NCBI GenBank assembly: GCA_040880725.1
Contig: JBBDHV010000001.1
Location: 1-51,620 of the forward strand
DNA from: DATHWB01 sp040880725
GTDB lineage: Bacteria > Actinomycetota > Acidimicrobiia > Spongiisociales > ZC4RG35
DNA length: 51,620 bases
Direction of reading: 5' to 3'
Shown here: one piece after another, positions 1 to 8,190 of the stretch
Layout: the number at the start of each line of letters is the position of its first letter
How positions within the stretch are numbered: position 1 is the first letter of the stretch
Position numbers and translations under genes: made by a program
Notes under the pieces: model-generated
What the model was told of the DNA's origin: nothing
The model's database searches: none
Seen by the model: the letters and a program-made list of their open reading frames with translations, nothing else

Positions 1-56
1 TTCGTGAGGGTGGCCGCACTGTCGGTGCGGGCCGCGTCACCAAGATCACCAAGTAA
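1..56 (+). CDS. tuf: Elongation factor Tu, C-terminal end (partial)
   Basis: The reading frame that starts at base 3 gives REGGRTVGAGRVTKITK and then TAA at 54-56, the typical C-terminus of EF-Tu domain III, the GTPase that delivers aminoacyl-tRNA to the ribosome. The rest of the gene lies outside the window. rpsJ starts 3 bases after the stop, so this is the tuf copy of the str operon (usually rpsL-rpsG-fusA-tuf) running directly into the S10 operon. A second tuf begins at 51570. Confidence 0.95.
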   Translation, partial: REGGRTVGAGRVTKITK

Positions 57-58
57 TC

Positions 59-367
59 ATGGCTGAACAGAAGATTCGCATCCGTTTGAAGGCCTACGAC
101 CACAACGTGGTCGATGAGTCGTCGCGCAAGATCGCCGAAACCGTGATCCGTACCCAGGCCAAGATCAAGGGCCCCATTCCGCTTCCCACCGAGATCCACC
201 GGTACTGCGTCATTCGCGGTCCGCACGTGGACAAGACCTCGCGTGAGCACTTCGAAATGCGGATCCACAAGCGTCTCATCGACATCCTCGAACCCACCCC
301 CAAGACGGTGGATTCGTTGATGCGTCTCGACCTGCCCGCCGGGGTGGAAGTGGAGATCAAGCTGTGA
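59..367 (+). CDS. rpsJ: 30S ribosomal protein S10
   Basis: 102 residues, the normal length for S10, which sits in the 30S head and also serves as NusE in antitermination complexes. It starts MAEQKIRIRLKAYDHN and carries the family stretch around GPIPLPTE, close to the actinobacterial form. ATG lies 3 bases after the tuf stop. Its TGA overlaps the GTG of rplC by 4 bases, so translation is probably coupled. First gene of the S10 cluster. Confidence 0.98.
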   Translation: MAEQKIRIRLKAYDHNVVDESSRKIAETVIRTQAKIKGPIPLPTEIHRYCVIRGPHVDKTSREHFEMRIHKRLIDILEPTPKTVDSLMRLDLPAGVEVEIKL

Positions 368-1008
368 CGACGCTGAATGCGATCGTGGGCGAGAAGCTGG
401 GGATGACCCAGGTCTTCGATGCCGAGTCCCGGGCCATCCCGGTGACCGTCATCAAGGCCGGGCCCTGCTACGTCGTCCAGATCAAGACGAAGGCCAAGGA
501 TGGCTATGACGCCATCCAGATCTCGTTCGGCGAGATCAAGGCCAACAACGTGAACAAGCCCCACGCAGGTCACTTCGCCAAGGCCGAAGTCGCCCCGGCC
601 CGCCATCTCTTCGAGATCCGGGTCGACGACACCGAAGGATTCGAAGTCGGAGACGAGCTTTCGCTCGCCGAGGCGTTCGAAGCCGGAACCAAGGCCGATG
701 TCACCGGCATCAGCAAGGGGAAGGGCTTCCAGGGCGTGATGAAGCGTCACAACTTCTCGGGCCAGGGAGCATCGCACGGAACGCACAAGAAGCACCGTGC
801 GCCCGGATCCATCGGGGCATGCGCGACGCCGGCCCGGGTGTTCAAGGGCATGAAGATGGCCGGCCGCATGGGAAGCGACCGCACCACGATCCTCAATCTG
901 GATGTCGTCGGTGTGGACGTCGAGCGCAATCTCCTCCTGCTTGGTGGCGCCGTGCCCGGTCCGAAAGGTGCCGTCGTCGTAGTGAGAGGAGCGGTGAAGC
1001 ATGGCTGA
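364..1008 (+). CDS. rplC: 50S ribosomal protein L3
   Basis: 214 residues. It opens LNAIVGEKLGMTQVFD and contains the signature segment GKGFQGVMKRHNF...SHGTHKKHRAPGSIGACATP, which reaches toward the peptidyl-transferase centre in L3 and carries the glutamine that is N5-methylated in other bacteria. It starts with GTG, overlapping the rpsJ stop (GTGA), and its end overlaps rplD by 8 bases. Confidence 0.98.
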   Translation: MTTLNAIVGEKLGMTQVFDAESRAIPVTVIKAGPCYVVQIKTKAKDGYDAIQISFGEIKANNVNKPHAGHFAKAEVAPARHLFEIRVDDTEGFEVGDELSLAEAFEAGTKADVTGISKGKGFQGVMKRHNFSGQGASHGTHKKHRAPGSIGACATPARVFKGMKMAGRMGSDRTTILNLDVVGVDVERNLLLLGGAVPGPKGAVVVVRGAVKHG

Positions 1009-1684
1009 TTTGAAAGCTCCGCTGTTCTCGGCGGACGGCGCCGCGAAAGGCGACATCACGCTGGACTCGGACATCTTCGGCATCGAGCCGAACATGTCGG
1101 TGATGCACCAGGTGGTCACCGCCCAGCTGGCAGGTGCCCGTCGCGGAACGGCATCGACCAAGACACGCGCCGAAGTGCGCGGTGGCGGTCGCAAGCCGTG
1201 GCGCCAGAAAGGCCTGGGACGTGCGCGTCACGGGTCGATCCGTTCCCCACAATGGGTGGGCGGCGGCGTTGCCCACGGGCCGAAGCCTCGTGACTACAGC
1301 CAGCGCACCCCGAAGAAGATGAAGCGCCTGGCGCTGCGGTCGGCGTTGTCCGCCCGGGCCTCCGAAGCCGCCGTGATGGTGGTCGAGCCGATCGAATGGT
1401 CGCCGGCGAAGACGAAGCAGGCAGTGGCATTGCTGTCGGCGGTGGGAGCAGCAGGCAAGACGCTGCTGGTGCTCAACAAGACCGACGAAGCGGCGTACCG
1501 AGCGTTCCGCAACCTGGCGAACGTCGTGATCGCCGAGCCAGGTCACCTCACCACCTACGACGTGCTGTGGTCCGATCAAGTCGTCTTCACCACCTCGACC
1601 CTGCAGGCAGTCGGCCGGGCCGGCGGCTACGAGGTGGCCGAGACGGACTTCGTCAAAGAGTCCGTGGGAGGTGAGTCCGAATGA
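1001..1684 (+). CDS. rplD: 50S ribosomal protein L4
   Basis: 227 residues, usual L4 length. The conserved segment RRGTASTKTRAEVRGGGRKPWRQKGLGRARHGS marks the extended loop that lines the nascent-peptide exit tunnel. In enterobacteria L4 represses the S10 operon; no evidence on that point is visible here. ATG start at 1001 overlaps rplC, and the TGA overlaps the ATG of rplW by 4 bases. Confidence 0.97.
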   Translation: MADLKAPLFSADGAAKGDITLDSDIFGIEPNMSVMHQVVTAQLAGARRGTASTKTRAEVRGGGRKPWRQKGLGRARHGSIRSPQWVGGGVAHGPKPRDYSQRTPKKMKRLALRSALSARASEAAVMVVEPIEWSPAKTKQAVALLSAVGAAGKTLLVLNKTDEAAYRAFRNLANVVIAEPGHLTTYDVLWSDQVVFTTSTLQAVGRAGGYEVAETDFVKESVGGESE

Positions 1685-1968
1685 AGAACCCCCGCGACAT
1701 CATCCTCAAGCCGGTCGTGTCGGAGAAGTCGTACGACCTCATCGAACACAACAACACCTACACCTTCGTCGTTGACCCCCGGGCCAACAAGACGGAGATC
1801 AGGCAGGCGGTCCAGTCGATCTTCGGCGTGACCGTCACCCGTGTGAACACCCAGAACCGCAAAGGCAAGACCAAGCGGACCGGGTATGTCATGGGCAAGC
1901 GCAAGGACATCAAGCGAGCGTTGGTCACGCTCGCCGCTGGTGACGAAATCGACCTTTTCGGAGTCTGA
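1681..1968 (+). CDS. rplW: 50S ribosomal protein L23
   Basis: 95 residues. It starts MKNPRDIILKPVVSEKSYDL, the L23 hallmark (PVVSEKS), and has the KRTGYVMGKRKDIKRALVTL C-terminal segment. L23 sits at the tunnel exit and docks trigger factor and SRP. ATG overlaps the rplD stop; rplB follows after one base. Confidence 0.97.
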   Translation: MKNPRDIILKPVVSEKSYDLIEHNNTYTFVVDPRANKTEIRQAVQSIFGVTVTRVNTQNRKGKTKRTGYVMGKRKDIKRALVTLAAGDEIDLFGV

Positions 1969-1969
1969 G

Positions 1970-2803
1970 ATGGTAGTCAAGAAGCGAAAGCCGACGAGTC
2001 CGGGCCGTCGGTTCCAGACGGTCTCCGACTTTGCGGAAATCACCAAGTCCGAGCCGGAGAAGTCCCTGCTCGAGTCGAAGTCGAGGACCGGGGGACGGAA
2101 CGTCTCCGGCAAGACCACGTCGCGCCATCGCGGCGGTGGTCACAAGCAGCAGTATCGCAAGATCGACTTCACGCGCACCAAGGACGGGGTGCCCGCCAAG
2201 GTGGCGGGAATCGAATACGACCCGAACCGGAACGCTCGCATCGCCCTGTTGCACTATGTCGACGGGGAAAAGCGGTACATCCTCGCTCCCATCGGAGTCA
2301 AGCCCGGCGACATGCTCGAGTCGGGTTCGAAAGCCGACATCCGTCCTGGCAACGCACTCCCCATGCGCAACATCCCGGCAGGTACCACGGTGCATGCCAT
2401 CGAGATGCGGCCGGGGGGCGGTGCCAAGCTGGCGCGCTCGGCCGGTGCTGCCGTCCAGCTCATGTCCAAGGAGAGCGACAAGGCGCTGCTGCGTCTTCCC
2501 TCCGGGGAGATGCGCACCGTGTCCCTCGACTGTCGGGCGACGATCGGCCAGGTCGGCAACACCGAGGCCGAACTCGTGAGCCTCGGCAAGGCCGGGCGGA
2601 ACCGCTGGAAGGGCGTTCGCCCGCAGACCCGCGGCGTCGCCATGAACCCCGTCGACCACCCGCTCGGTGGTGGCGAAGGCAAGTCGGCCGGTGGTCGTCA
2701 TCCGGTGAGCCCCTGGGGAAAGCCCGAGGGTCGTACCCGGTCGAAGAAGAAGCAGTCCAACCGCGACATCGTCCGTCGTCGCAACACGAAGGGTCGGAGG
2801 TAA
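1970..2803 (+). CDS. rplB: 50S ribosomal protein L2
   Basis: 277 residues from ATG 1970 (MVVKKRKPTSPGRRFQTVSDF), the start that matches the family N-terminus and sits one base after the rplW stop. The open frame extends upstream to 1886 inside rplW, but that part does not resemble L2. The C-terminal signature around RGVAMNPVDHPLGGGEGKS includes the conserved histidine implicated in 50S activity. L2 bridges the subunits and is needed for peptidyl transfer. Confidence 0.98.
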   Translation: MVVKKRKPTSPGRRFQTVSDFAEITKSEPEKSLLESKSRTGGRNVSGKTTSRHRGGGHKQQYRKIDFTRTKDGVPAKVAGIEYDPNRNARIALLHYVDGEKRYILAPIGVKPGDMLESGSKADIRPGNALPMRNIPAGTTVHAIEMRPGGGAKLARSAGAAVQLMSKESDKALLRLPSGEMRTVSLDCRATIGQVGNTEAELVSLGKAGRNRWKGVRPQTRGVAMNPVDHPLGGGEGKSAGGRHPVSPWGKPEGRTRSKKKQSNRDIVRRRNTKGRR

Positions 2804-2806
2804 CCC

Positions 2807-3088
2807 ATGGCTCGTAGCCTGAAGAAGGGGCCCTTCGTCGACGACCACCTGGTCGAGAAGATCGAAGAGCTCAACGCAGGAAATCAAAAGCGCGTCGTTC
2901 GCACGTGGAGCCGTCGCTCCACGATCGTTCCCGACATGATCGGCCACACCATCGCGGTGCACGACGGGCGCAAGCACGTCCCGGTGTACATCACCGAATC
3001 GATGGTCGGGCACAAACTCGGCGAGTTCGCTCCCACCCGGACCTTCCGCGGCCACGTCGCCAAGAGGGAGAAGGGGATCAGCCGCTGA
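2807..3088 (+). CDS. rpsS: 30S ribosomal protein S19
   Basis: 93 residues, starting MARSLKKGPFVDDHLVEKI, with the family motifs TWSRRSTIVPDMIGHTIAVH and GHKLGEFAPTRTFRGH. S19 is a 30S head protein near the A-site tRNA. ATG lies 3 bases after rplB; its TGA shares one base with the ATG of rplV. Confidence 0.98.
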   Translation: MARSLKKGPFVDDHLVEKIEELNAGNQKRVVRTWSRRSTIVPDMIGHTIAVHDGRKHVPVYITESMVGHKLGEFAPTRTFRGHVAKREKGISR

Positions 3089-3432
3089 TGGAAGTCAAAG
3101 CTCAAGCGAAGTACATCCGCCAGTCGCCCTACAAGGTCCGCCTCGTCCTCGACCTGGTGCGGGGGCTGCCGGTGGGTGACGCCCAGGCCGTGCTCGCGCA
3201 CGCCAACCGTCGGGCGGCCGAGCCGGTCGTCAAGGTGCTCAATTCGGCGGTGGCGAACGCAGAACACAACCACGCCCTCGATGTGGACGATCTCTTCATC
3301 GTCAAGGCCTTCGCCGACGAAGGCCCGACGCTGAAGCGTTTCCGTCCGCGTGCCAGGGGACGTGCCACGAGAATCAACAAGAGAACGAGCCACATCACGA
3401 TCGTGGTCGGAGAGAACGGGGAGGTGAACTGA
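3088..3432 (+). CDS. rplV: 50S ribosomal protein L22
   Basis: 114 residues from ATG 3088 (MEVKAQAKYIRQSPYKVRLVLDLVRG). The C-terminal PRARGRATRINKRTSHITIVV is the beta-hairpin that lines the exit tunnel, where macrolide-resistance changes occur in other species. The start is set by the one-base overlap with rpsS and by family alignment; upstream open frame is coincidental. TGA shares one base with the rpsC ATG. Confidence 0.97.
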   Translation: MEVKAQAKYIRQSPYKVRLVLDLVRGLPVGDAQAVLAHANRRAAEPVVKVLNSAVANAEHNHALDVDDLFIVKAFADEGPTLKRFRPRARGRATRINKRTSHITIVVGENGEVN

Positions 3433-4580
3433 TGGGCCAGAAAACACATCCGTACTCCTTTCGTCTCGGCATCGTCAACGACTGGAAGTCCAAGTGGTAC
3501 TCGGACAAGGACTACGTGGCCCTCGTCAACGAGGACTGGCAGATTCGCGACTACCTGCGGGGTGAGCTTCGCAGGGGGGCGGTGTCCCGGATCGACATCG
3601 AGCGGACCCGTGATCGGGTGGTCGTCGAGATCGCCACGGCGCGACCGGGTGTTGTCATCGGGCGGCGCGGTTCGGAAGCCGAGCGCCTGCGCGCCGGGCT
3701 CGAGAAGATCGCGTCGAAGCCGGTGAAGCTCAACATCGTCGAGATCAAAGATGCCGATACCGACGCGCAGCTGCTCGCCCAGGGCATCGCCGATCAGCTC
3801 GAGAATCGCGTGGCGTTCCGCCGGGCGATGAAGCGTGCGGTGCAGACGGCGATGAAGGCCGGGGCCGAAGGCGTGCGGGTCGAGTCGAAGGGCCGCCTCG
3901 GTGGCGCCGACATGGGCCGCCGCGAGTGGTACCGCGAGGGCCGTGTGCCGTTGCACACGCTCCGGGCCGACATCGACTTCGGTCTGGCCACTGCCCGGAC
4001 CACCGTGGGTGCGATCGGCATCAAGGTGTGGGTCTACAAGGGTGAGGTCGTCAGCCGAACCGCCAACGAGGACAAGATCGCCGCGGAAGCTGCGCTGGCC
4101 ACCGGCGGACGTGCCCGCGGGCAACGTTCGGCATCGGTCAAGTCCCGGGCCGAGCACGCTGCGGAAGGCGAAGCACGCCAGCCCCGCCTCATCGAAGCCG
4201 GCGGCGGCAAGCGCCTGGTGGAGGCTGCGGATGCGGAGAAGCCCGGCCGTCGACTGATCGAGGCCGGCGGCGGGAAGCGTCGTGTCGATGCCGACGAGGC
4301 AGAGGCCGAGTACAAGGCGGAGAAGATGGCCGTCGACACCGACGAGTCGGTCGTCGACGCCGCCCGGCCCCCCCCCGCCGCCCTGCCCGACCCCGTGGCC
4401 ATCGAAGCGATCGATGCCGAGGGGGTCGAGGTGGTCACCGCCGACGAAGACGCACCGGAGACGGCCAACCAGCCGATCTCAGGGGCGGTCGAGTCTGCGG
4501 ACTCCGACGACTCCGACGACTCTGATGACTCTGATGATTCGGATGACTCCGCCGACGACACCGGCACCGAGGAGGAATGA
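3432..4580 (+). CDS. rpsC: 30S ribosomal protein S3 with long acidic C-terminal extension
   Basis: 382 residues, whereas S3 is usually about 210-280. Residues 1 to about 215 are ordinary S3 (MGQKTHPYSFRLGIV; KH domain with VVIGRRGSEAERLR; C-terminal RREWYREGRVPLHTLRADIDFG). The remaining ~165 residues are an added tail: two copies of a RLIEAGGGKR-type repeat (bases ~4185 and ~4251), a Pro/Ala stretch coded by a run of nine C at about 4371, then an Asp/Ser/Glu-rich end. The frame stays open to a TGA placed just before rplP, with GGAGGAATGA serving as the next ribosome-binding site, so the extension looks real. S3 forms the mRNA entry channel. Confidence 0.96.
   Translation: MGQKTHPYSFRLGIVNDWKSKWYSDKDYVALVNEDWQIRDYLRGELRRGAVSRIDIERTRDRVVVEIATARPGVVIGRRGSEAERLRAGLEKIASKPVKLNIVEIKDADTDAQLLAQGIADQLENRVAFRRAMKRAVQTAMKAGAEGVRVESKGRLGGADMGRREWYREGRVPLHTLRADIDFGLATARTTVGAIGIKVWVYKGEVVSRTANEDKIAAEAALATGGRARGQRSASVKSRAEHAAEGEARQPRLIEAGGGKRLVEAADAEKPGRRLIEAGGGKRRVDADEAEAEYKAEKMAVDTDESVVDAARPPPAALPDPVAIEAIDAEGVEVVTADEDAPETANQPISGAVESADSDDSDDSDDSDDSDDSADDTGTEEE
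4500..4553 (+). repeat. Short tandem repeat coding Ser-Asp-Asp units in rpsC
   Basis: An imperfect 9-base tandem repeat (gactccgac and gactctgat variants) encodes five successive S-D-D triplets near the S3 C-terminus. The synonymous variation between units argues for an old, selected repeat and not a recent slippage product. Confidence 0.85.
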
Positions 4581-4581
4581 C

Positions 4582-4995
4582 ATGTTGATGCCAAAGCGTG
4601 TCAAGCACCGCAAGGAGCACCGCGGTCGCCGACGTGGGCCCGCCAAGGGCGGCACCCATGTGTCGTTCGGTGAGTACGGCCTGCAGGCAACGACTGAGGG
4701 TTGGGTGACCGCCCGTCAGATCGAATCGGCTCGTATCGCAATCACGAGGGCCGTCAAGCGTGGTGGGAAAGTATGGATCAACATCTTCCCGCACAAGCCG
4801 GTCACTCAGAAGCCGGCTGAGACCCGCATGGGCTCTGGCAAGGGCAACCCGGAGTTCTGGGTCGCCGTCGTCAAGCCAGGCCGCGTGATGTTCGAACTGG
4901 CAGGTGTCAGCGAAGAACTGGCCCGGGAGGCCATGCGCAAGGCCGGTCACAAACTTCCCGTACAGACACGATTCGTGAAACGGGAGGAACTATGA
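4582..4995 (+). CDS. rplP: 50S ribosomal protein L16
   Basis: 137 residues from ATG 4582 (MLMPKRVKHRKEHRGRRRGPAKGG). Family motifs include FGEYGLQA, RGGKVWINIFPHKP and ETRMGSGKGNPEFWVAVVKPG. L16 organises the A-site side of the 50S subunit. It starts one base after the rpsC stop, and its stop overlaps rpmC (ATGA). Confidence 0.98.
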   Translation: MLMPKRVKHRKEHRGRRRGPAKGGTHVSFGEYGLQATTEGWVTARQIESARIAITRAVKRGGKVWINIFPHKPVTQKPAETRMGSGKGNPEFWVAVVKPGRVMFELAGVSEELAREAMRKAGHKLPVQTRFVKREEL

Positions 4996-5216
4996 GCGCC
5001 GCACTCAGGGAACTCAGCCATGTCGAGTTGGAGGAGAAGCTGGCGAAGTCGAAGGAAGAACTCTTCAACCTTCGTTTCCAGCTCGCCACCAACCAGCTCG
5101 ACAACACCTCGCGGCTCAACGCCGTGAAAAAGGAAATCGCCCGCATCCTCACAGTGATGAGGGAACAGGAAATCGAAGCGTGGCGTGCACAGCAGGCCGC
5201 AGAAGGAGAAGCGTGA
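4992..5216 (+). CDS. rpmC: 50S ribosomal protein L29
   Basis: 74 residues, alpha-helical (LRELSHVELEEKLAKSKEELFNLRFQLATNQLDNTSRLNAVKKEIARILTVMRE), the two-helix pattern of L29, which lies by the tunnel exit. ATG overlaps the rplP stop by 4 bases; TGA shares one base with the rpsQ ATG. Confidence 0.96.
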   Translation: MSAALRELSHVELEEKLAKSKEELFNLRFQLATNQLDNTSRLNAVKKEIARILTVMREQEIEAWRAQQAAEGEA

Positions 5217-5473
5217 TGGAGGAGCGAACTCGGCGCAAGGTGCGCGTCGGCGTTGTGGTCTCTGACGCGCGTGAAAAGACCGTGACTGTCGAAGTGCCGT
5301 TGTCGTTCAAGCATCCCCGCTACGACAAGATCGTCCGTCGCAGCACCAAATTCCACGCGCACGACGAGGCGAACGATGCCCACGTCGGAGACACCGTCCG
5401 GATCATGGAGACCAAGCCGCTGAGCAAGCAGAAGCGCTGGCGCGTGGTCGAAGTCGTGGAGCGAGCCCGATGA
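5216..5473 (+). CDS. rpsQ: 30S ribosomal protein S17
   Basis: 85 residues from ATG 5216 (MEERTRRKVRVGVVVSDAREKTVTVEV), with SFKHPRYDKIVRRSTKFHAHDE and the PLSKQKRWRVVEVVE end: an OB-fold primary 16S rRNA binder. The one-base overlap with rpmC supports this start over the in-frame codon at 5180. Stop overlaps rplN by 4 bases. Confidence 0.97.
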   Translation: MEERTRRKVRVGVVVSDAREKTVTVEVPLSFKHPRYDKIVRRSTKFHAHDEANDAHVGDTVRIMETKPLSKQKRWRVVEVVERAR

Positions 5474-5838
5474 TCCAGACAGAAAGCCGCCTGAAGGTGG
5501 CAGACAACTCGGGAGCGCGCGAGGTGCTGTGCATCCGCGTCCTCGGTGGCAGCCGCCGTCGCTATGCCACCCTCGGCGACGTGATCGTCGGAGCCGTGAA
5601 GGAGGCCACCCCCGGTGGCAACGTGAAGAAGGGCGAGGTCGTCAAGGCCGTCGTCGTGCGGACGAGCAAGGAACGTCGGCGGTCCGACGGCACCTACATC
5701 CGTTTCGACGACAACGCCTGTGTGATCATCGACGCCAACAGCCAGCCCCGCGGAACCCGTATCTTCGGACCGGTCGCTCGCGAGCTGCGCGATCGGAAGT
5801 TCATGCGGATCGTCTCCCTCGCCCCGGAGGTGCTCTGA
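5470..5838 (+). CDS. rplN: 50S ribosomal protein L14
   Basis: 122 residues, exact family length. MIQTESRLKVADNSGAREVLCIRVLGGS is diagnostic. L14 forms bridge B8 with the 30S subunit and is the docking site of the silencing factor RsfS in other bacteria. Overlaps rpsQ by 4 bases and rplX by 1. Confidence 0.98.
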   Translation: MIQTESRLKVADNSGAREVLCIRVLGGSRRRYATLGDVIVGAVKEATPGGNVKKGEVVKAVVVRTSKERRRSDGTYIRFDDNACVIIDANSQPRGTRIFGPVARELRDRKFMRIVSLAPEVL

Positions 5839-6146
5839 TGAAACTGAAGGCAGGCGACCGGGTCATGGTCATCGCCGGCAAGGATGCCGGGACCGAGTCC
5901 CGAATCGAGAAGGTCTACCCGTCCGACGCCAAGATCCTGGTGGAAGGCGTGAACGTGGCCAAGCGCCACACGCGTTCGAACCCCCAACAGCCCAACAGCG
6001 GCGGGATCGTGGACAAGGACATGCCGATTCACGTGTCCAACGTGATGATCATGTGCAAGGCCTGTGGGCCGACCCGCATCGGGGCCAAGCAGGACTCCAA
6101 GCGCGGCAAGATTCGCGTCTGCGTCAAGTGTGGGGGTGAGCTGTGA
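5838..6146 (+). CDS. rplX: 50S ribosomal protein L24
   Basis: 102 residues from ATG 5838 (MKLKAGDRVMVIAGKDAGTESRIEKV), a KOW-motif assembly-initiator protein. The C-terminal half has CKAC...CVKC (zinc-ribbon-like cysteine pairs), as in many actinobacterial L24. It shares one base with the rplN stop and overlaps rplE by 4 bases (GTGA). Confidence 0.97.
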   Translation: MKLKAGDRVMVIAGKDAGTESRIEKVYPSDAKILVEGVNVAKRHTRSNPQQPNSGGIVDKDMPIHVSNVMIMCKACGPTRIGAKQDSKRGKIRVCVKCGGEL

Positions 6147-6706
6147 GCGACGTCCCCCGTCTCAAGACGCTGTATTCGACCGAACTCGCTCCTCGACTCA
6201 AGGACGAGCTGGGCCTCGACAACGTCATGCAGATCCCGCGCTTCAGCAAGATCGTGGTCAACATGGGCGTCGGCGATGCCCTCACCGATCGCAAGAAAAT
6301 CGAAGACGCCACTCGGGAGTTGTCGATCATCACCGGGCAACAGCCCCGGGTGAACAAGGCACGCAAGTCGATCGCCGGGTTCAAGCTCCGCGAAGGCGTG
6401 CCGGTCGGAGCGTCCGTGACGCTCCGTGGCGATCGGATGTGGGAGTTTTTCGACCGCCTGCTGGCGATCGCTATTCCTCGCATCCGTGACTTCCGCGGTT
6501 TGAACCCGGATTCCTTCGATGGCCGTGGCAACTACACTTTCGGTCTCACCGAGCAATTGGTGTTTCCCGAGATCTCGTTCGACGATGTCTCGGCGACCCG
6601 CGGGATGGACATCACCATCTGCACGACCACCGACGACGACGAGGCAGCCCGTGCCCTTCTCGCCGCCTTCGGGTTCCCATTCCGCAAACAGGGCGCCCAG
6701 GTCTAG
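6143..6706 (+). CDS. rplE: 50S ribosomal protein L5
   Basis: 187 residues from GTG 6143. Family motifs are PRFSKIVVNMGVGDA, TGQQPRVNKARKSIAGFKLREG and RGMDITICTTTDDDEAARALLAAFGFPF. L5 binds 5S rRNA in the central protuberance and contacts P-site tRNA. Overlaps rplX (GTGA); a GGAGG ribosome-binding site for rpsN follows its stop. Confidence 0.98.
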   Translation: MSDVPRLKTLYSTELAPRLKDELGLDNVMQIPRFSKIVVNMGVGDALTDRKKIEDATRELSIITGQQPRVNKARKSIAGFKLREGVPVGASVTLRGDRMWEFFDRLLAIAIPRIRDFRGLNPDSFDGRGNYTFGLTEQLVFPEISFDDVSATRGMDITICTTTDDDEAARALLAAFGFPFRKQGAQV

Positions 6707-6717
6707 GAGGTTTCAGG

Positions 6718-6903
6718 ATGGCTCGAAAAGCAATGATCGAAAAGCAGAAGCGCACGCCGAAGTTCAAGGTGCGCGGGTACAACCGCTGCAAGCGGTGCGG
6801 TCGCCCGCGCGGCTACCTCAGGGACTTCGGGATGTGTCGTATCTGCGTGCGGCAACTCGCCAGTGTCGGCGAACTGCCCGGTGTACGAAAGGCGTCGTGG
6901 TAG
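6718..6903 (+). CDS. rpsN: 30S ribosomal protein S14, short zinc-binding form
   Basis: 61 residues (MARKAMIEKQKRTPKFKVRGYNRCKRCGRPRGYLRDFGMCRICVRQLA). Two CxxC pairs (CKRC and CRIC) identify the zinc-containing type Z S14 normally found in this operon; zinc-free paralogues, when present, lie elsewhere. AGGAGG lies 7 bases before the ATG. Confidence 0.97.
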   Translation: MARKAMIEKQKRTPKFKVRGYNRCKRCGRPRGYLRDFGMCRICVRQLASVGELPGVRKASW

Positions 6904-6905
6904 CG

Positions 6906-7301
6906 ATGATGACCGATCCCATCGCAGACATGCTGACCCGGATTCGCAACGCCGTGGCCGTCGGACACGAGCGGGTGACCATTCCCGCGTCCAAGACCAA
7001 GGAAGCGCTGGCCCGCGTGCTGGCATCCGAAGGCTTCATCGACCGTTACGAGGTCACGCAGGCCGATCCCGGCAGCGAGCTGTTGCTCGTGCTTCGCTAT
7101 GGCGACCGCCGGGCTCCGGTGATCCAGGGACTGCGGCGTATCTCCAAGCCCGGCCACCGTGTCTACAGCGGTGCCGCCGACCTGCCACGGGTGCAGGGCG
7201 GCCTGGGTGTCTCGATCGTCTCGACATCCCAGGGTCTGATGCCCGACCGCGAAGCCCGTCGTCGTCGGCTCGGTGGCGAGATCATGGCAGAGGTGTGGTG
7301 A
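6906..7301 (+). CDS. rpsH: 30S ribosomal protein S8
   Basis: 131 residues. Two adjacent ATGs (6906, 6909) give MMTDPIADMLTRIRNA; the second may be the real start. The C-terminal segment GGLGVSIVSTSQGLMPDREARRRRLGGEIMAEVW is typical of S8, a primary 16S binder and, in E. coli, the repressor of the spc operon. Follows rpsN by 2 bases. Confidence 0.97.
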   Translation: MMTDPIADMLTRIRNAVAVGHERVTIPASKTKEALARVLASEGFIDRYEVTQADPGSELLLVLRYGDRRAPVIQGLRRISKPGHRVYSGAADLPRVQGGLGVSIVSTSQGLMPDREARRRRLGGEIMAEVW

Positions 7302-7302
7302 G

Positions 7303-7839
7303 ATGAGCCGGATTGGAAAGATGCCCGTCGCCGTACCGTCGTCAGTCGATTTCTCACTTGACGGCAACACGGTGTCGGTGAAAGGCCCGAAGGGCGAACT
7401 GTCCCGGGAGTTCCACGAACGTGTCAGCATCTCGTTCGAGGACGGGTCCGCGACCGTGGCGCGCCAGGACGACGAACGTGAGTCGCGTGCGTTGCACGGT
7501 CTCAGCCGCGCACTGCTCGCCAACATGGTCACCGGTGTCGCCGACGGGTTCCGCAGGGAGCTCGAGATCGTGGGCGTGGGTTATCGCGCCGCGTTGAAGG
7601 GCAACGACATCGAACTGCAGCTCGGTTTCTCCCACCCCGTCACGGTGACCGCCCCCGAGGGCATCACCTTCGAAGTGCCGGAGCCGACCAAGGTCGCCGT
7701 TGTCGGAATCGACAAGGAACTGGTGGGCCAGCTGGCCGCCAACATCAGGAAGCTCCGCCCGCCGGAGCCCTACAAGGGCAAAGGCGTGCGGTACGTCGGC
7801 GAGCACGTTCGCCGCAAAGCAGGAAAGGCAGGCCGCTGA
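7303..7839 (+). CDS. rplF: 50S ribosomal protein L6
   Basis: 178 residues from ATG 7303 (MSRIGKMPVAVP). It has two tandem copies of the L6 fold, with VEIVGVGYRAALKG-like and the C-terminal PPEPYKGKGVRYVGEHVRRKAGKAGR signature. L6 supports the factor-binding region near the sarcin-ricin loop. Starts one base after rpsH; stop shares one base with rplR. Confidence 0.97.
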   Translation: MSRIGKMPVAVPSSVDFSLDGNTVSVKGPKGELSREFHERVSISFEDGSATVARQDDERESRALHGLSRALLANMVTGVADGFRRELEIVGVGYRAALKGNDIELQLGFSHPVTVTAPEGITFEVPEPTKVAVVGIDKELVGQLAANIRKLRPPEPYKGKGVRYVGEHVRRKAGKAGR

Positions 7840-8189
7840 TGCGCGCACGCAACGATGCCCGCAAGCGTCGCCATGCCCGGGTACGCAAGAGCCTTCGGGG
7901 AACCACCTCCCGACCTCGGCTGATGGTGTACCGCTCGAACCGGTACATCTATGCCCAGGTGATCGACGACGACAACGGGACCACGCTGGTCGCCGCCTCG
8001 TCCCAGGAGGAGCCCCTTCGCACCAAGACACTCACCGTCGACACGGCGGGGGAGGTCGGCAAGATGGTCGCTGAACGGGCCAAGGACGCCGGTATCTCCT
8101 CGGTCGTGTTCGATCGGGGTGGGTATCGCTTCCATGGACTGGTGAAGGCTCTCGCCGACGGTGCCCGCGACGCAGGTTTGGAGTTCTGA
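7839..8189 (+). CDS. rplR: 50S ribosomal protein L18
   Basis: 116 residues, Arg-rich N-terminus followed by SRPRLMVYRSNRYIYAQVIDD and the C-terminal FDRGGYRFHGLVKALADGARDAGLEF, which fit L18, the main 5S rRNA-binding protein. ATG shares a base with the rplF stop; rpsE follows after one base. Confidence 0.97.
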   Translation: MRARNDARKRRHARVRKSLRGTTSRPRLMVYRSNRYIYAQVIDDDNGTTLVAASSQEEPLRTKTLTVDTAGEVGKMVAERAKDAGISSVVFDRGGYRFHGLVKALADGARDAGLEF

Positions 8190-8190
8190 G

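Noticed and set aside
94..1194. 366-codon minus-strand open frame over rpsJ-rplC
   Set aside because: Shadow of two ribosomal protein genes.
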